From NCBI GenBank assembly GCA_003641425.1, contig QNAH01000078.1:1-9557 (forward strand): a stretch of 9,557 nt of DNA. The letters run 5' to 3'. Below the pieces are notes generated by a model. That model searched no databases. It was given only the letters and a program-made list of their open reading frames with translations, and was not told the origin of the DNA. Shown here piece by piece: positions 1 through 7,167 of the stretch. Position numbers and translations under genes: made by a program. Source of the DNA: Candidatus Zixiibacteriota bacterium (lineage in GTDB: Bacteria; Zixibacteria; MSB-5A5; GN15; PGXB01). How positions within the stretch are numbered: the stretch's first letter is position 1; each line of letters begins with the position of its first letter.

Positions 1-377
1 ATACGTTTATGGGACCCGATGACAGCGGTATCCAGCATATGCTCACCGTCATTATCGACAGGGATGCCGGCGATATCGAGCTTAATGACTTCGCTCGCGA
101 GCGGATCGATAATATGGTCGATACCCTGCAAAGTGTCGATGTTCTCAAAGACGAGCAGAAGGATCTTGAAAACGGGGAGCCGGTGCATGAGTTTGTCTGC
201 CGCTGGATCCCCACCGACGATAAGGTGATTTACAAGAAGCAGATATTTATGATCGTCGACGGTATCGGGTACACATTCTCAGCTGATTTCTCAAAGAAAA
301 CATTGAAAACCATCGCCCGGCAGGTGGAACAGATGATAGTATCTTTCAAACCGGTGGATATACCGGATGATGACTGA
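1..377 (+). CDS. DcrB/DUF1795-family T6SS effector chaperone (5' partial)
   Basis: The 3' part of a gene whose start lies upstream of the window: the frame is open through base 1. The first methionine (base 9) falls inside what looks like the conserved N-terminal strand region of the family, so it is probably internal. The visible ~122 residues follow the DcrB/DUF1795 pattern: a beta strand ending in I-I-D-R-D, a helical stretch, then an E-F-V-C-R-W strand, a K-K-Q-I-F-M-I-V-D strand, and a terminal helix ending V-S-F-K-P. From family knowledge, T6SS-linked DUF1795 proteins (EagR type) are cytoplasmic chaperones that hold transmembrane segments of effectors before loading on the VgrG/PAAR spike. 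That fits the downstream gene, which encodes a protein with a hydrophobic hairpin. The stop lies 5 bases before the next start. Assignment is by pattern recognition; the chaperone role is inferred from context. Confidence 0.72.
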   Translation, partial: TFMGPDDSGIQHMLTVIIDRDAGDIELNDFARERIDNMVDTLQSVDVLKDEQKDLENGEPVHEFVCRWIPTDDKVIYKKQIFMIVDGIGYTFSADFSKKTLKTIARQVEQMIVSFKPVDIPDDD

Positions 378-382
378 TAGTT

Positions 383-1486
383 ATGGATTTGAAATTTAAT
401 AAAGCAACCGACAGTGAGCATGAAATCAAGCTGACCTCGTCTCTTATAATGGCCGCCTGGCGGGCCGGTGCGGTGCATGCGGGCCAGAAAGCTGTGGTCG
501 AGGTGCAGACCTCGTTCGTGGGTAACGGCGCCAAGATAAAAATCACCGGCCGAAGTGACAGCGGCAAGAAAATCGGCCAGTTAAGCGGCAAGATAAGAAG
601 TAACAATTTTGTCGGTGAGATGGATATAGACGAGGATGCCGAAATCGGCGATACGGCTTATTTTGAGGCGGATATTTCGCGGGCGGGTGTCGACGGTGAA
701 TCGAATCATGTCCCGATTCTGCCGCCGATCGAGGTGACAAATATGAAATGGAGCGCTGGTGAGGCGCGCCGGGGCGATATACTGACTCTTTCTGCGGATA
801 TAAAGGGTGTCCCGGGCGGGAAAGAGGTCAAGATCATTATCTATGAGTACGACCGTGATAATATCCATGACAAGATTGCCGAGTTACCCGCTATCGTGGT
901 TGACGAAAAAATTGAGGTTAAGTGGGAATATGAGTATCATGAAGATACCGATGAGATCCCGACCGATGAAGAGCTGCAAAATTACGGAAACAGTTATAAT
1001 CCGCCGGAATATTTTTTCGTGATCGAGGCCGATGGTCTCAAGTTCGGGACCGAACAGGAGTCGGGACTTCTTGAGTTCAAGGACTGGGTCGAAATCGAGC
1101 TGATCGATGACAATGATGAGCCGATTCCGGATGTCGAGTATGAGATCACTCTTCCCGATGGAACCAAGCAATCAGGCAAGCTCGATAGCGAGGGTCGGGT
1201 CAAAATCGAAGATGTCCCGCCGGGGAAATTTGTGATTAAGTACAAAGACCTTTACCCCGAGGTGGAAGCCAACGATGCTGTCGAAGAAGAGGAAGAGCCC
1301 GGGCCGAGTGTCGATGAAGGGCCTGTTACCGATGAGGAAGCCGAAGATGAGACGGGTGATGAGGCCCAGTCCGAGGACGAGGATGACGACTCGGATATTT
1401 TCGATGAACGGACAGAATCCCAGAGCCCCAATGACTTTGGCGGTGGCGGTACGGATGGACCGGAAGAAGAAAAACTGCAGATGTAA
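383..1486 (+). CDS. Beta-domain protein with acidic C-terminal tail, T6SS cargo-associated
   Basis: A 367-residue protein that I cannot assign to a named family. Residues about 11-107 are beta-rich. Residues about 112-232 look like an Ig-like beta sandwich, beginning after a P-I-L-P-P linker and containing a P-P-E-Y-F-F-V-I-E-A-D-G strand. Residues about 233-290 resemble a transthyretin/Cna-B-like carboxypeptidase-regulatory fold, with the pattern I-P-D-V-E-Y, L-P-D-G and V-P-P-G. Such folds often decorate VgrG and PAAR proteins as spike extensions. Residues 300-343 are extremely acidic (24 of 44 are Asp or Glu), followed by a GGGG run. No signal peptide or membrane segment is seen. It starts 5 bases after the chaperone gene without a clear ribosome binding site, so translational coupling is likely, and it is followed 17 bases later by the putative effector gene. 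I infer an adaptor or spike-decorating role. The acidic tail could instead be a docking or DNA-mimic-like segment. Confidence 0.7.
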   Translation: MDLKFNKATDSEHEIKLTSSLIMAAWRAGAVHAGQKAVVEVQTSFVGNGAKIKITGRSDSGKKIGQLSGKIRSNNFVGEMDIDEDAEIGDTAYFEADISRAGVDGESNHVPILPPIEVTNMKWSAGEARRGDILTLSADIKGVPGGKEVKIIIYEYDRDNIHDKIAELPAIVVDEKIEVKWEYEYHEDTDEIPTDEELQNYGNSYNPPEYFFVIEADGLKFGTEQESGLLEFKDWVEIELIDDNDEPIPDVEYEITLPDGTKQSGKLDSEGRVKIEDVPPGKFVIKYKDLYPEVEANDAVEEEEEPGPSVDEGPVTDEEAEDETGDEAQSEDEDDDSDIFDERTESQSPNDFGGGGTDGPEEEKLQM

Positions 1487-1503
1487 AAAGATGAGGGTGT
1501 TAA

Positions 1504-3900
1504 ATGTGCCATCATGATGTCGAGCCAGATGGAAGCGCCGCATTTGGCTCGGGCGGAGCCCGATCAACACGCCTGAGAAATCATGCCAGGTTGCATTTTC
1601 GCCGATATAACTATGTAATCTATCAGGATATCGGCTCCAATCTGGAAACCGGTTTTCTCTCTTTTATGAGCGGTCTTTTCAATGCCAGTAATCGTGATTT
1701 TTTTTATATCGATCAGACGACACCGGATAATCTCAACACCCTGTTCAATGTTTCCCGCCGGCGTGATATCCCCTCGCAATACCGCAATTACGCATCATCG
1801 GCATACGGGAGGTGGATCTACCTGTTTTGTTCCGGCGCTCGCGGGTACGCGGACAAGATATATGAAATAGATTATCGTGGTGTTGGTGACTGGAACGCCA
1901 CTGAATATGAATTTCCGGCCACAGGATCGCTGCGTCCGGTCAGGACATTTTCCGAGTCGGGCTATTTCATTCTCAATCGTGCCCTGCTCAATCATACTTA
2001 TGGCATTGCCCTGCCTGCTCAAATCAGCGCCGCCACCATGGAAAATCTTTTTACAGGTTCTTTCTACACCAATTCCCAGAATTTTATTCGCCTCGAACTG
2101 ACTCCGCCCGCGGGCGGGGTTTCGAGCTATGATTATGATGTATATATTTTCGATCCCGAGCAAATTATCGCTCATTCCACCGCCGTTATTGCTTATCACT
2201 CGCATCTCATGCGCGTGGTTGATGCCCGTGAAAGGCACGGTCGATTAAGCGGCTTTGAGCAACGTATCCGTAAACGCGGCATTCTCGCCTGCCTCTGCAA
2301 GCAACTGGTTGACAGCGAAAGCAGTCTTCAAAATGATGCCAATCGTTCACGGCTAAATTCAGCCTTTAACCGTTTTGCCAATTATGGCAACCGCAAGGCG
2401 AGGTTTATCGACAACCTTTACAATTTTTTGACTCATAATATTCTAACCAGTCTGGAAACCGGTTTGATGGAATATCAGTCAGGTAATACACGCCCCGATG
2501 GCGCCGCCTGGCTGAGAGTTGTCGCTCCGCTGGCCGGAATCGCCGGGGAGCATATTTTGCTGACGTACCTGTTCAACGACGCCGCCCAGAATCCGACCAA
2601 TCAAAGCGCCTGGGCGACGTTTTTCAAAGTCTCACGACAACATGGGAACGCCAGTGAAAGCGCCAGTGTTACGGCCTGGAATCGAATCCTGGGCACCCAT
2701 GATTATCTGAAGTTGGCCCTGGGAGTGGCCGAAACCAGAACCTATCATCTTGTCACCGAGTACACCGCCGGCAATATAAACTGGCAACAGTTCCAGCAAC
2801 AGTTGCGGCATGACGGCCGGGCTTTGAACACACTTCCGGCAGGTATTCAGAGGACCGGTGCGGTACGCAGAACAATGACAAGTATAAATAAGGTTTTTAC
2901 CTGGGGTAACCGTCTGGGCCGCCTGAAGGCTGTTTTCGATGGTGAGGTCACCACATCCACCTTTACGGCGGCATTGGATTCAGTCTCGGATTATGCCGGC
3001 CGGCGCGGTGCGGTTGCGGTCGCTGTCAAAGCAAGTGTTGTCAAAAACATGATCGACGTATTCAGCAACACGCGTGATTTTGCACGAAGAATCAGTGTCG
3101 ATGATTATGATGCCGCGCTCGGGCATGGCCTGGCGGTGGCGGCCGGTATTACTGAAATAGGCTATCTTGTCGCCACCGGTAGCACTCTTGGCGGACCTGT
3201 CGGTGCGGCTGTCGCCATTGTCGGAGCGATAGGTGCGATTGTCGTTATCCTGGCAACCGACAGTGATCTTGAATTGTTTATCCAATACGGCTCCTGGGGA
3301 ACCGACCCGCGCGGAAGCACCGGTCAGCCGGATTGGGCGGTAACTCCGTTCAACCGCTGGACCGATGATGATGCCGGTATTGAACGTCAACTGTATTCAC
3401 TTCTAAATCTTTTGCACAAATTTGATGTCAGACATAATTTCGATCCAAATACCAGGGTTATTGCTTTTGAAATTGATACAAAGTTTCTTCCCGACACTTC
3501 GATTTTTGAATTTCGGGGTCAGTTTAACGATGGTTCGGGAGGACAGGGACGAATTTCCTTTAATCTCAGATTTCCGTCCCGTCGGCGCCGGCATTACACC
3601 AGAGTCGGATACCGTCAGAGGGGGACAAGGGTTGTCAGCGGCGTCAATGTCCATGTCGTGACTGAAAGCGGTAAACATACAATCAAACTGAACGTACAGG
3701 TCCGCCACGGTGTGGCCACAGGCGAAGCCTGGCTTCGCTGCCTGCCTTTCGGACACAATGAGTTTACCGTTCCGCATGGCGGCCGCGCCTTTCATCTGGA
3801 GAGACTGGTCACTCACACCGGGACATTGGTCATCATCAATCACTGGCGCGATTACGATTTTGAAAGCGACGAGTGGGCGCGAATGCCCGCCTGGACATAA
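1504..3900 (+). CDS. Putative pore-forming T6SS effector, VasX/BTH_I2691-like C-terminal half
   Basis: A 798-residue protein. The ATG at 1504 follows GAGGG at suitable spacing. Residues about 535-602 contain D-D-Y-D-A-A-L-G-H-G-L, then two hydrophobic segments (about 543-558 and 563-584) separated by T-L-G-G-P-V-G, then D-S-D-L-E-L-F-I-Q-Y-G-S-W-G. This order, together with the later L-L-N-L-L-H-K-F-D-V and F-L-P-D-T-S-I-F, resembles the C-terminal part of VasX/BTH_I2691-type T6SS effectors, which insert colicin-like helices into target membranes. The last ~155 residues are beta-rich with a basic patch (R-R-R-R-H). The N-terminal half is unfamiliar: I see no PAAR or MIX motif and no signal peptide. 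Position after a DcrB/DUF1795 chaperone gene supports cargo status. The family link is from memory of motif order, so function is an inference. A spike-associated structural protein is the main alternative. Confidence 0.55.
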   Translation: MCHHDVEPDGSAAFGSGGARSTRLRNHARLHFRRYNYVIYQDIGSNLETGFLSFMSGLFNASNRDFFYIDQTTPDNLNTLFNVSRRRDIPSQYRNYASSAYGRWIYLFCSGARGYADKIYEIDYRGVGDWNATEYEFPATGSLRPVRTFSESGYFILNRALLNHTYGIALPAQISAATMENLFTGSFYTNSQNFIRLELTPPAGGVSSYDYDVYIFDPEQIIAHSTAVIAYHSHLMRVVDARERHGRLSGFEQRIRKRGILACLCKQLVDSESSLQNDANRSRLNSAFNRFANYGNRKARFIDNLYNFLTHNILTSLETGLMEYQSGNTRPDGAAWLRVVAPLAGIAGEHILLTYLFNDAAQNPTNQSAWATFFKVSRQHGNASESASVTAWNRILGTHDYLKLALGVAETRTYHLVTEYTAGNINWQQFQQQLRHDGRALNTLPAGIQRTGAVRRTMTSINKVFTWGNRLGRLKAVFDGEVTTSTFTAALDSVSDYAGRRGAVAVAVKASVVKNMIDVFSNTRDFARRISVDDYDAALGHGLAVAAGITEIGYLVATGSTLGGPVGAAVAIVGAIGAIVVILATDSDLELFIQYGSWGTDPRGSTGQPDWAVTPFNRWTDDDAGIERQLYSLLNLLHKFDVRHNFDPNTRVIAFEIDTKFLPDTSIFEFRGQFNDGSGGQGRISFNLRFPSRRRRHYTRVGYRQRGTRVVSGVNVHVVTESGKHTIKLNVQVRHGVATGEAWLRCLPFGHNEFTVPHGGRAFHLERLVTHTGTLVIINHWRDYDFESDEWARMPAWT

Positions 3901-4139
3901 AAAAAGAAACGTATCAATTCAAAAAAATATAAATTATGGTCGTGAATATCGGATATGCGTAAATTTGACCGTCCTTTTTGCCGATAAATATTTTATTGCG
4001 GTACAATGACTTAATTGATAACAAATATCTTGACTTTTAGAGATTGTAAACATAATATTTTAATTAGCGATTTTAGCGGGAAGATACTAAAAAATATAAA
4101 AATCTGTTTATTCTCAATCATTTAGCTCACGGGTAGCTT
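3901..4139 (+). promoter_or_regulatory. AT-rich intergenic region, likely promoter of the clpV-tssBC-hcp-vgrG operon
   Basis: This 239-base gap is much richer in A and T than the flanking genes and has no credible gene on either strand. The best sigma-70-like candidate is TTGACT at 4030-4035 with TAATAT at 4053-4058 (17-base spacer). Two others are TTGCCG at 3978-3983 with TACAAT at 4002-4007 (18-base spacer) and TTGACC at 3965-3970 with TATTTT at 3989-3994. In such AT-rich DNA some matches arise by chance. No convincing terminator for the upstream operon was found. The ribosome binding site of the next gene is poor (only ACGGGTAG before the ATG), unlike the strong sites of later genes. Confidence 0.5.
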
Positions 4140-5597
4140 ATGGATATTGCCAGCTATTCTTCCGACTCGCGGGCCATTATAAAAAATGCCAAGGAAGTGA
4201 CGGCCGCTTTCAGGCATCCCGAAATAGAAGTCGAACATCTGCTTATGGCGGTGGTTCGGCATGAGGGCAGCGAAGTCGAGTCAATTCTCAATCAACTCGG
4301 TAAAAAACCGTCATTTGTCGAATCGATTGTCGAGATTTATCTCAAAGAACAATCGAGCCGGTCAACATCGAGGGAAAATCTGACCGTCTCCCCGGCGGTG
4401 CAGTCGATATTATCGCAGGCGCTCGAGGAGAAAAACAAGCTGTATGATGCCCTGGTCGAACCGGAACATATATTGATTGCCATTTTCGATCCCAAATCGT
4501 CACTGTCGCCGTATATCCGCGATAAGCTGGATATACAGGTTGAGGGTATATATCGTGCCATCGCCGAGAGCAAAGCGGTCGAGGAGATCGCCACCGGGGC
4601 TCCCCCCAAAGAGGGCGAAGCGGTGGTCGGGGGAAAAAGGGAAATCTCCAAGACGCTTCGTTACTGTGTCGATATGACCAATCTGGCGGCGGCCGGTGAA
4701 TTCGATCCGATGATCGGCCGTGAAAAAGAATTGCAGCAGACCATCCAGATACTGCTTCGCCGTCGCAAAAACAGCCCGGTGCTGGTCGGCGGCGCGGGGG
4801 TCGGGAAATCGGCCATTGTCGAGGGATTCGCCCAGGCGGTGATCGATAAGAAGGTCCCCAAGGTGCTTCAGGATGTGCGTGTCATGGAGGTCGATATGGG
4901 CGCGATGGTGGCCGGAGCCAAGTACAAGGGTGAATTTGAAGAACGTTTCAAAGCCCTGGTCAGCGATGTGATCAAATCGGCCGGCAAAACGATTTTATTT
5001 ATCGATGAGATTCATACTATCGCGGGAGCCGGCGGAGGCGGCGGGATGGATGCCGCCAACCTGATTAAACCGGCCCTGGCGCGCGGGCAGATACGCCTGA
5101 TCGGCGCTACCACCGAAGAAGAGTACACCAAGTACCTTGAAAAAGACAAGGCGCTTGACAGAAGATTCGAGCGGATCAAGATAGAGCAGCCCGATTACGA
5201 CGATGCGGTCCGTATTGTCAACGGTGTCGTTTCCAAGTATGCCGAGCATCACAAGGTGGCGTTTGAAGATGATGCCGTAACTGCCTCGGTCAAACTGGCC
5301 CAGCGTTACCTGAGCGAGCGTAATCTTCCCGATATCGCGCTGGATATTATCGATGAGGCCGCTTCGGAATTCGGTGTCAAAAAAGAGATGGCCGGGGAGA
5401 GTATCCCGGCGATAACGGCCCGAATCGATGAAGTGGAAAAGTTGCTGAAGGCCTGCGATGGCAAAGATCCGAAAAAGGACAAGGAAGAGTTCGATAAGTT
5501 GTACGATGCCTGGGATAAATTCGAACGTGAATTCGGGATGCTCCATGAACACTGGGGACACCGCGTGGAAGCCATGACGGAGGCGAGCCGTGAGTAA
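4140..5597 (+). CDS. clpV: Split ClpV (TssH) sheath-recycling ATPase, N-terminal half: N-domain plus first AAA+ module
   Basis: The first half (485 residues) of a ClpB/ClpV-type ATPase. ClpV dismantles contracted TssBC sheaths using ATP so subunits can be reused. Residues about 1-145 form the double-helical-repeat Clp N-domain, which in ClpV binds the sheath. The first AAA+ module has Walker A G-G-A-G-V-G-K-S (217-224), pore loop A-K-Y-K-G-E (260-265), Walker B I-L-F-I-D-E (285-290), sensor G-A-T-T-E-E (322-327) and an arginine pair R341-R342 after K-A-L-D. Residues from about 425 to the end are the first part of the coiled-coil middle domain. The protein stops there, whereas ClpB/ClpV proteins normally continue to about 850 residues in one chain. 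The stop overlaps the start of the next gene, which carries the missing second module. All catalytic residues of this module appear intact. It opens the structural operon after an AT-rich gap. Whether it is dedicated to T6SS or is a general ClpB is settled by the adjacent tssBC genes. Confidence 0.9.
   Translation: MDIASYSSDSRAIIKNAKEVTAAFRHPEIEVEHLLMAVVRHEGSEVESILNQLGKKPSFVESIVEIYLKEQSSRSTSRENLTVSPAVQSILSQALEEKNKLYDALVEPEHILIAIFDPKSSLSPYIRDKLDIQVEGIYRAIAESKAVEEIATGAPPKEGEAVVGGKREISKTLRYCVDMTNLAAAGEFDPMIGREKELQQTIQILLRRRKNSPVLVGGAGVGKSAIVEGFAQAVIDKKVPKVLQDVRVMEVDMGAMVAGAKYKGEFEERFKALVSDVIKSAGKTILFIDEIHTIAGAGGGGGMDAANLIKPALARGQIRLIGATTEEEYTKYLEKDKALDRRFERIKIEQPDYDDAVRIVNGVVSKYAEHHKVAFEDDAVTASVKLAQRYLSERNLPDIALDIIDEAASEFGVKKEMAGESIPAITARIDEVEKLLKACDGKDPKKDKEEFDKLYDAWDKFEREFGMLHEHWGHRVEAMTEASRE
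5579..5583 (+). promoter_or_regulatory. Strong ribosome binding site for the second ClpV half
   Basis: GGAGG lies inside the 3' end of the first clpV gene, 6 bases before the GTG start at 5590. It is a near-ideal Shine-Dalgarno sequence. It is the main reason to take the GTG as a real start and the split as real rather than a sequencing frameshift. The 8-base overlap with the upstream stop (5595-5597) would also allow termination-reinitiation coupling. Confidence 0.75.
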
Positions 5598-6687
5598 AGA
5601 CAGACTGAAAATAAACGAGATAAGAAAGAGTCTCGATGAAAAGAAGGCGCTGTTCGAATCTCTGAAAACGGTGGTCGATAAACTCGAATCGAATATCGAG
5701 GGCGCCGATATCGCGGCCGTTATCGCCCGCAGGACAGGAATCCCCGTTTCGAAGATGATGACTGCCGAGAAGGACCGGTTGATTCACATGGAGTCTTTTC
5801 TTTCCGGGAAAATCATCGGGCAGACAAAGGCGATCGAGGCAATCGCCAATGCCATCCGCAAATCGCGGGCCGGATTGAAACCGCCCAACCGTCCGGTCGG
5901 TTCATTCCTGTTTCTCGGCCCCACCGGAACCGGTAAGACCTATCTGCCGAAGCTTCTGGCCGAGTTCCTGTTCGACGACAAAAACGCCATGGTGCGTCTC
6001 GATATGTCGGAGTTCATGGAATCGCATTCAGTGGCAAAGATGATTGGCGCCCCGCCGGGGTACGTCGGTTACGAGGCCGGGGGACTGTTGACGGAAGCGG
6101 TCCGGCGCAAGCCGTTTTCGATCATACTGTTCGATGAGGTTGAGAAGGCACACCCCGATGTTTTTAATGTATTGCTGCAGTTGCTCGATGACGGCCGTCT
6201 GACGGACGGCCAGGGACGGACAGTCGATTTTTCCAACACCATTGTGGTGCTGACCTCGAACTACGCCGCGGATAAGATCCTCGATGCGGATCGCGAGAGA
6301 CGCGAGATTGATATGGAGGAGGTCCGGTCGTTTTTATTCACCAAGTTTCGCCCGGAATTCCTGAACCGCCTTAACGATATCATCATATATCATTCATTCA
6401 CGCAGGAACAGGTGGAAAAAATTGCGGCTCTGGAGTTCAAGCAGCTTTGCGTATTACTTAAAGACCAGGACATAACAGCCGAGCTGACCGACGATGCTTT
6501 GAATAAGCTGGCTCATGACGGTTACACTATCGAATTGGGTGCCCGGCCGATTCAGCGTACTATTGAACGTGACATTATTAATAAACTTTCAGTGGATATT
6601 ATCACGGGTAATGTTTCACCCGGTGATGCCATAATGATAGACGTCAAAGACGACGCCTATGTTTTCAACGTGAAAGATAAATCTTAA
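5590..6687 (+). CDS. clpV: Split ClpV (TssH), C-terminal half: second AAA+ module
   Basis: The second half (365 residues) of the ClpV ATPase, in a different frame from the first and starting at GTG with an ideal ribosome binding site. Residues about 1-40 are the rest of the middle-domain coiled coil. Then comes the conserved R-R-T-G-I-P-V-S-K linker (47-55), Walker A G-P-T-G-T-G-K-T (110-117), pore loop P-P-G-Y-V-G-Y-E (155-162), Walker B I-I-L-F-D-E (178-183), sensor T-S-N (222-224), arginine finger F-L-N-R (R260), and sensor-2 G-A-R-P (R319) in the ClpB D2-small domain. All ATPase residues look intact. Joined, the two chains total 850 residues, the usual ClpB/ClpV length. An in-frame TGA at 5575-5577 closes this frame upstream, so a full-length protein would need a frameshift between about 5578 and 5594. 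The two chains probably assemble as mixed hexamers. A single-base assembly error is the alternative. Confidence 0.9.
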   Translation: MSKDRLKINEIRKSLDEKKALFESLKTVVDKLESNIEGADIAAVIARRTGIPVSKMMTAEKDRLIHMESFLSGKIIGQTKAIEAIANAIRKSRAGLKPPNRPVGSFLFLGPTGTGKTYLPKLLAEFLFDDKNAMVRLDMSEFMESHSVAKMIGAPPGYVGYEAGGLLTEAVRRKPFSIILFDEVEKAHPDVFNVLLQLLDDGRLTDGQGRTVDFSNTIVVLTSNYAADKILDADRERREIDMEEVRSFLFTKFRPEFLNRLNDIIIYHSFTQEQVEKIAALEFKQLCVLLKDQDITAELTDDALNKLAHDGYTIELGARPIQRTIERDIINKLSVDIITGNVSPGDAIMIDVKDDAYVFNVKDKS

Positions 6688-6709
6688 TCCAAAATAAACG
6701 GAGGAATAA

Positions 6710-7150
6710 ATGGCAAAATTTATTCTTGGTGCAACCGAAAGGATCAAAAAGGATGACTCCGTTCCGGTTGAACTTCTGCCGTCCAACAAACTGCTGTATA
6801 TTGCCAAGCTGAACAACAACGAAGATGCCGATGTCGCGCCGGTCAGGTGCAACAATCTCAAGGAAGTCTTCGAGAAGTTCAGACCGTCATTTTCGGCAGA
6901 GTTGGAAAGTGCCGAGGGCGAACCGATCAATGCCGAATTTGAAATCAAAGCCATGAAGGATTTCACACCAAAGCAGATGATCGAGAATAACGACTATCTC
7001 CAGAAGACTTATTACAGCAAGGAGATGCTTACCGATCTGGACAAGCAGTTGAAAAAGAACAATGCCCTCAAGAAAACCTTAACCGACAAGGAAAAGAAGG
7101 AAGCGCTGCTGAAGGCGGCGAAGTACTATATCGACCTTCTTACCGAATAG
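6710..7150 (+). CDS. tssB: TssB (VipA-type) contractile sheath small subunit
   Basis: A 146-residue protein, somewhat shorter than many TssB proteins (about 160-180). The early part has a P-V-E-L-L-P...L-L-Y-I-A-K strand region (18-33) and an acidic N-N-N-E-D-A-D turn. The clearest TssB signature is A-M-K-D-F-T-P-K-Q-M (81-90), matching the family's M-x-D-F-S/T-P motif, followed by a helix that carries the usual run of leucine and charged residues and ends near K117. The remaining lysine-rich tail is helical. TssB pairs with TssC to build the cytoplasmic contractile sheath around the Hcp tube. The start has GGAGG (6700-6704) 5 bases upstream, and the gene sits 22 bases after clpV and 17 bases before tssC. 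This order, and the ATPase gene beside the sheath genes, strengthen the call. Confidence 0.85.
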   Translation: MAKFILGATERIKKDDSVPVELLPSNKLLYIAKLNNNEDADVAPVRCNNLKEVFEKFRPSFSAELESAEGEPINAEFEIKAMKDFTPKQMIENNDYLQKTYYSKEMLTDLDKQLKKNNALKKTLTDKEKKEALLKAAKYYIDLLTE

Positions 7151-7167
7151 AAAAGAGGTGATGAATA

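Noticed and set aside
1172..1570. Long minus-strand open frames opposite the acidic-tail region and other genes.
   Set aside because: They mirror the strongly biased codons of the plus-strand genes, and their translations show no domain-like pattern.
3947..3986. Inverted repeat TATCGG / CCGATA, considered as a terminator for the upstream operon.
   Set aside because: The stem is only 6 bp with a 28-base loop and no T run directly after it; such pairs are expected by chance in this DNA.
3710..4009. Open frame running from within the effector gene into the AT-rich gap, considered as an immunity gene.
   Set aside because: Most of it lies inside the effector gene in another frame, it has no ribosome binding site or membrane-helix pattern, and its composition looks like an out-of-frame reading.
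5575..5600. Programmed ribosomal frameshift joining the two ClpV halves.
   Set aside because: I see no slippery heptamer in the short overlap, and the GGAGG site with a GTG start explains translation of the second half without one. An assembly error cannot be excluded and is stated in the finding.
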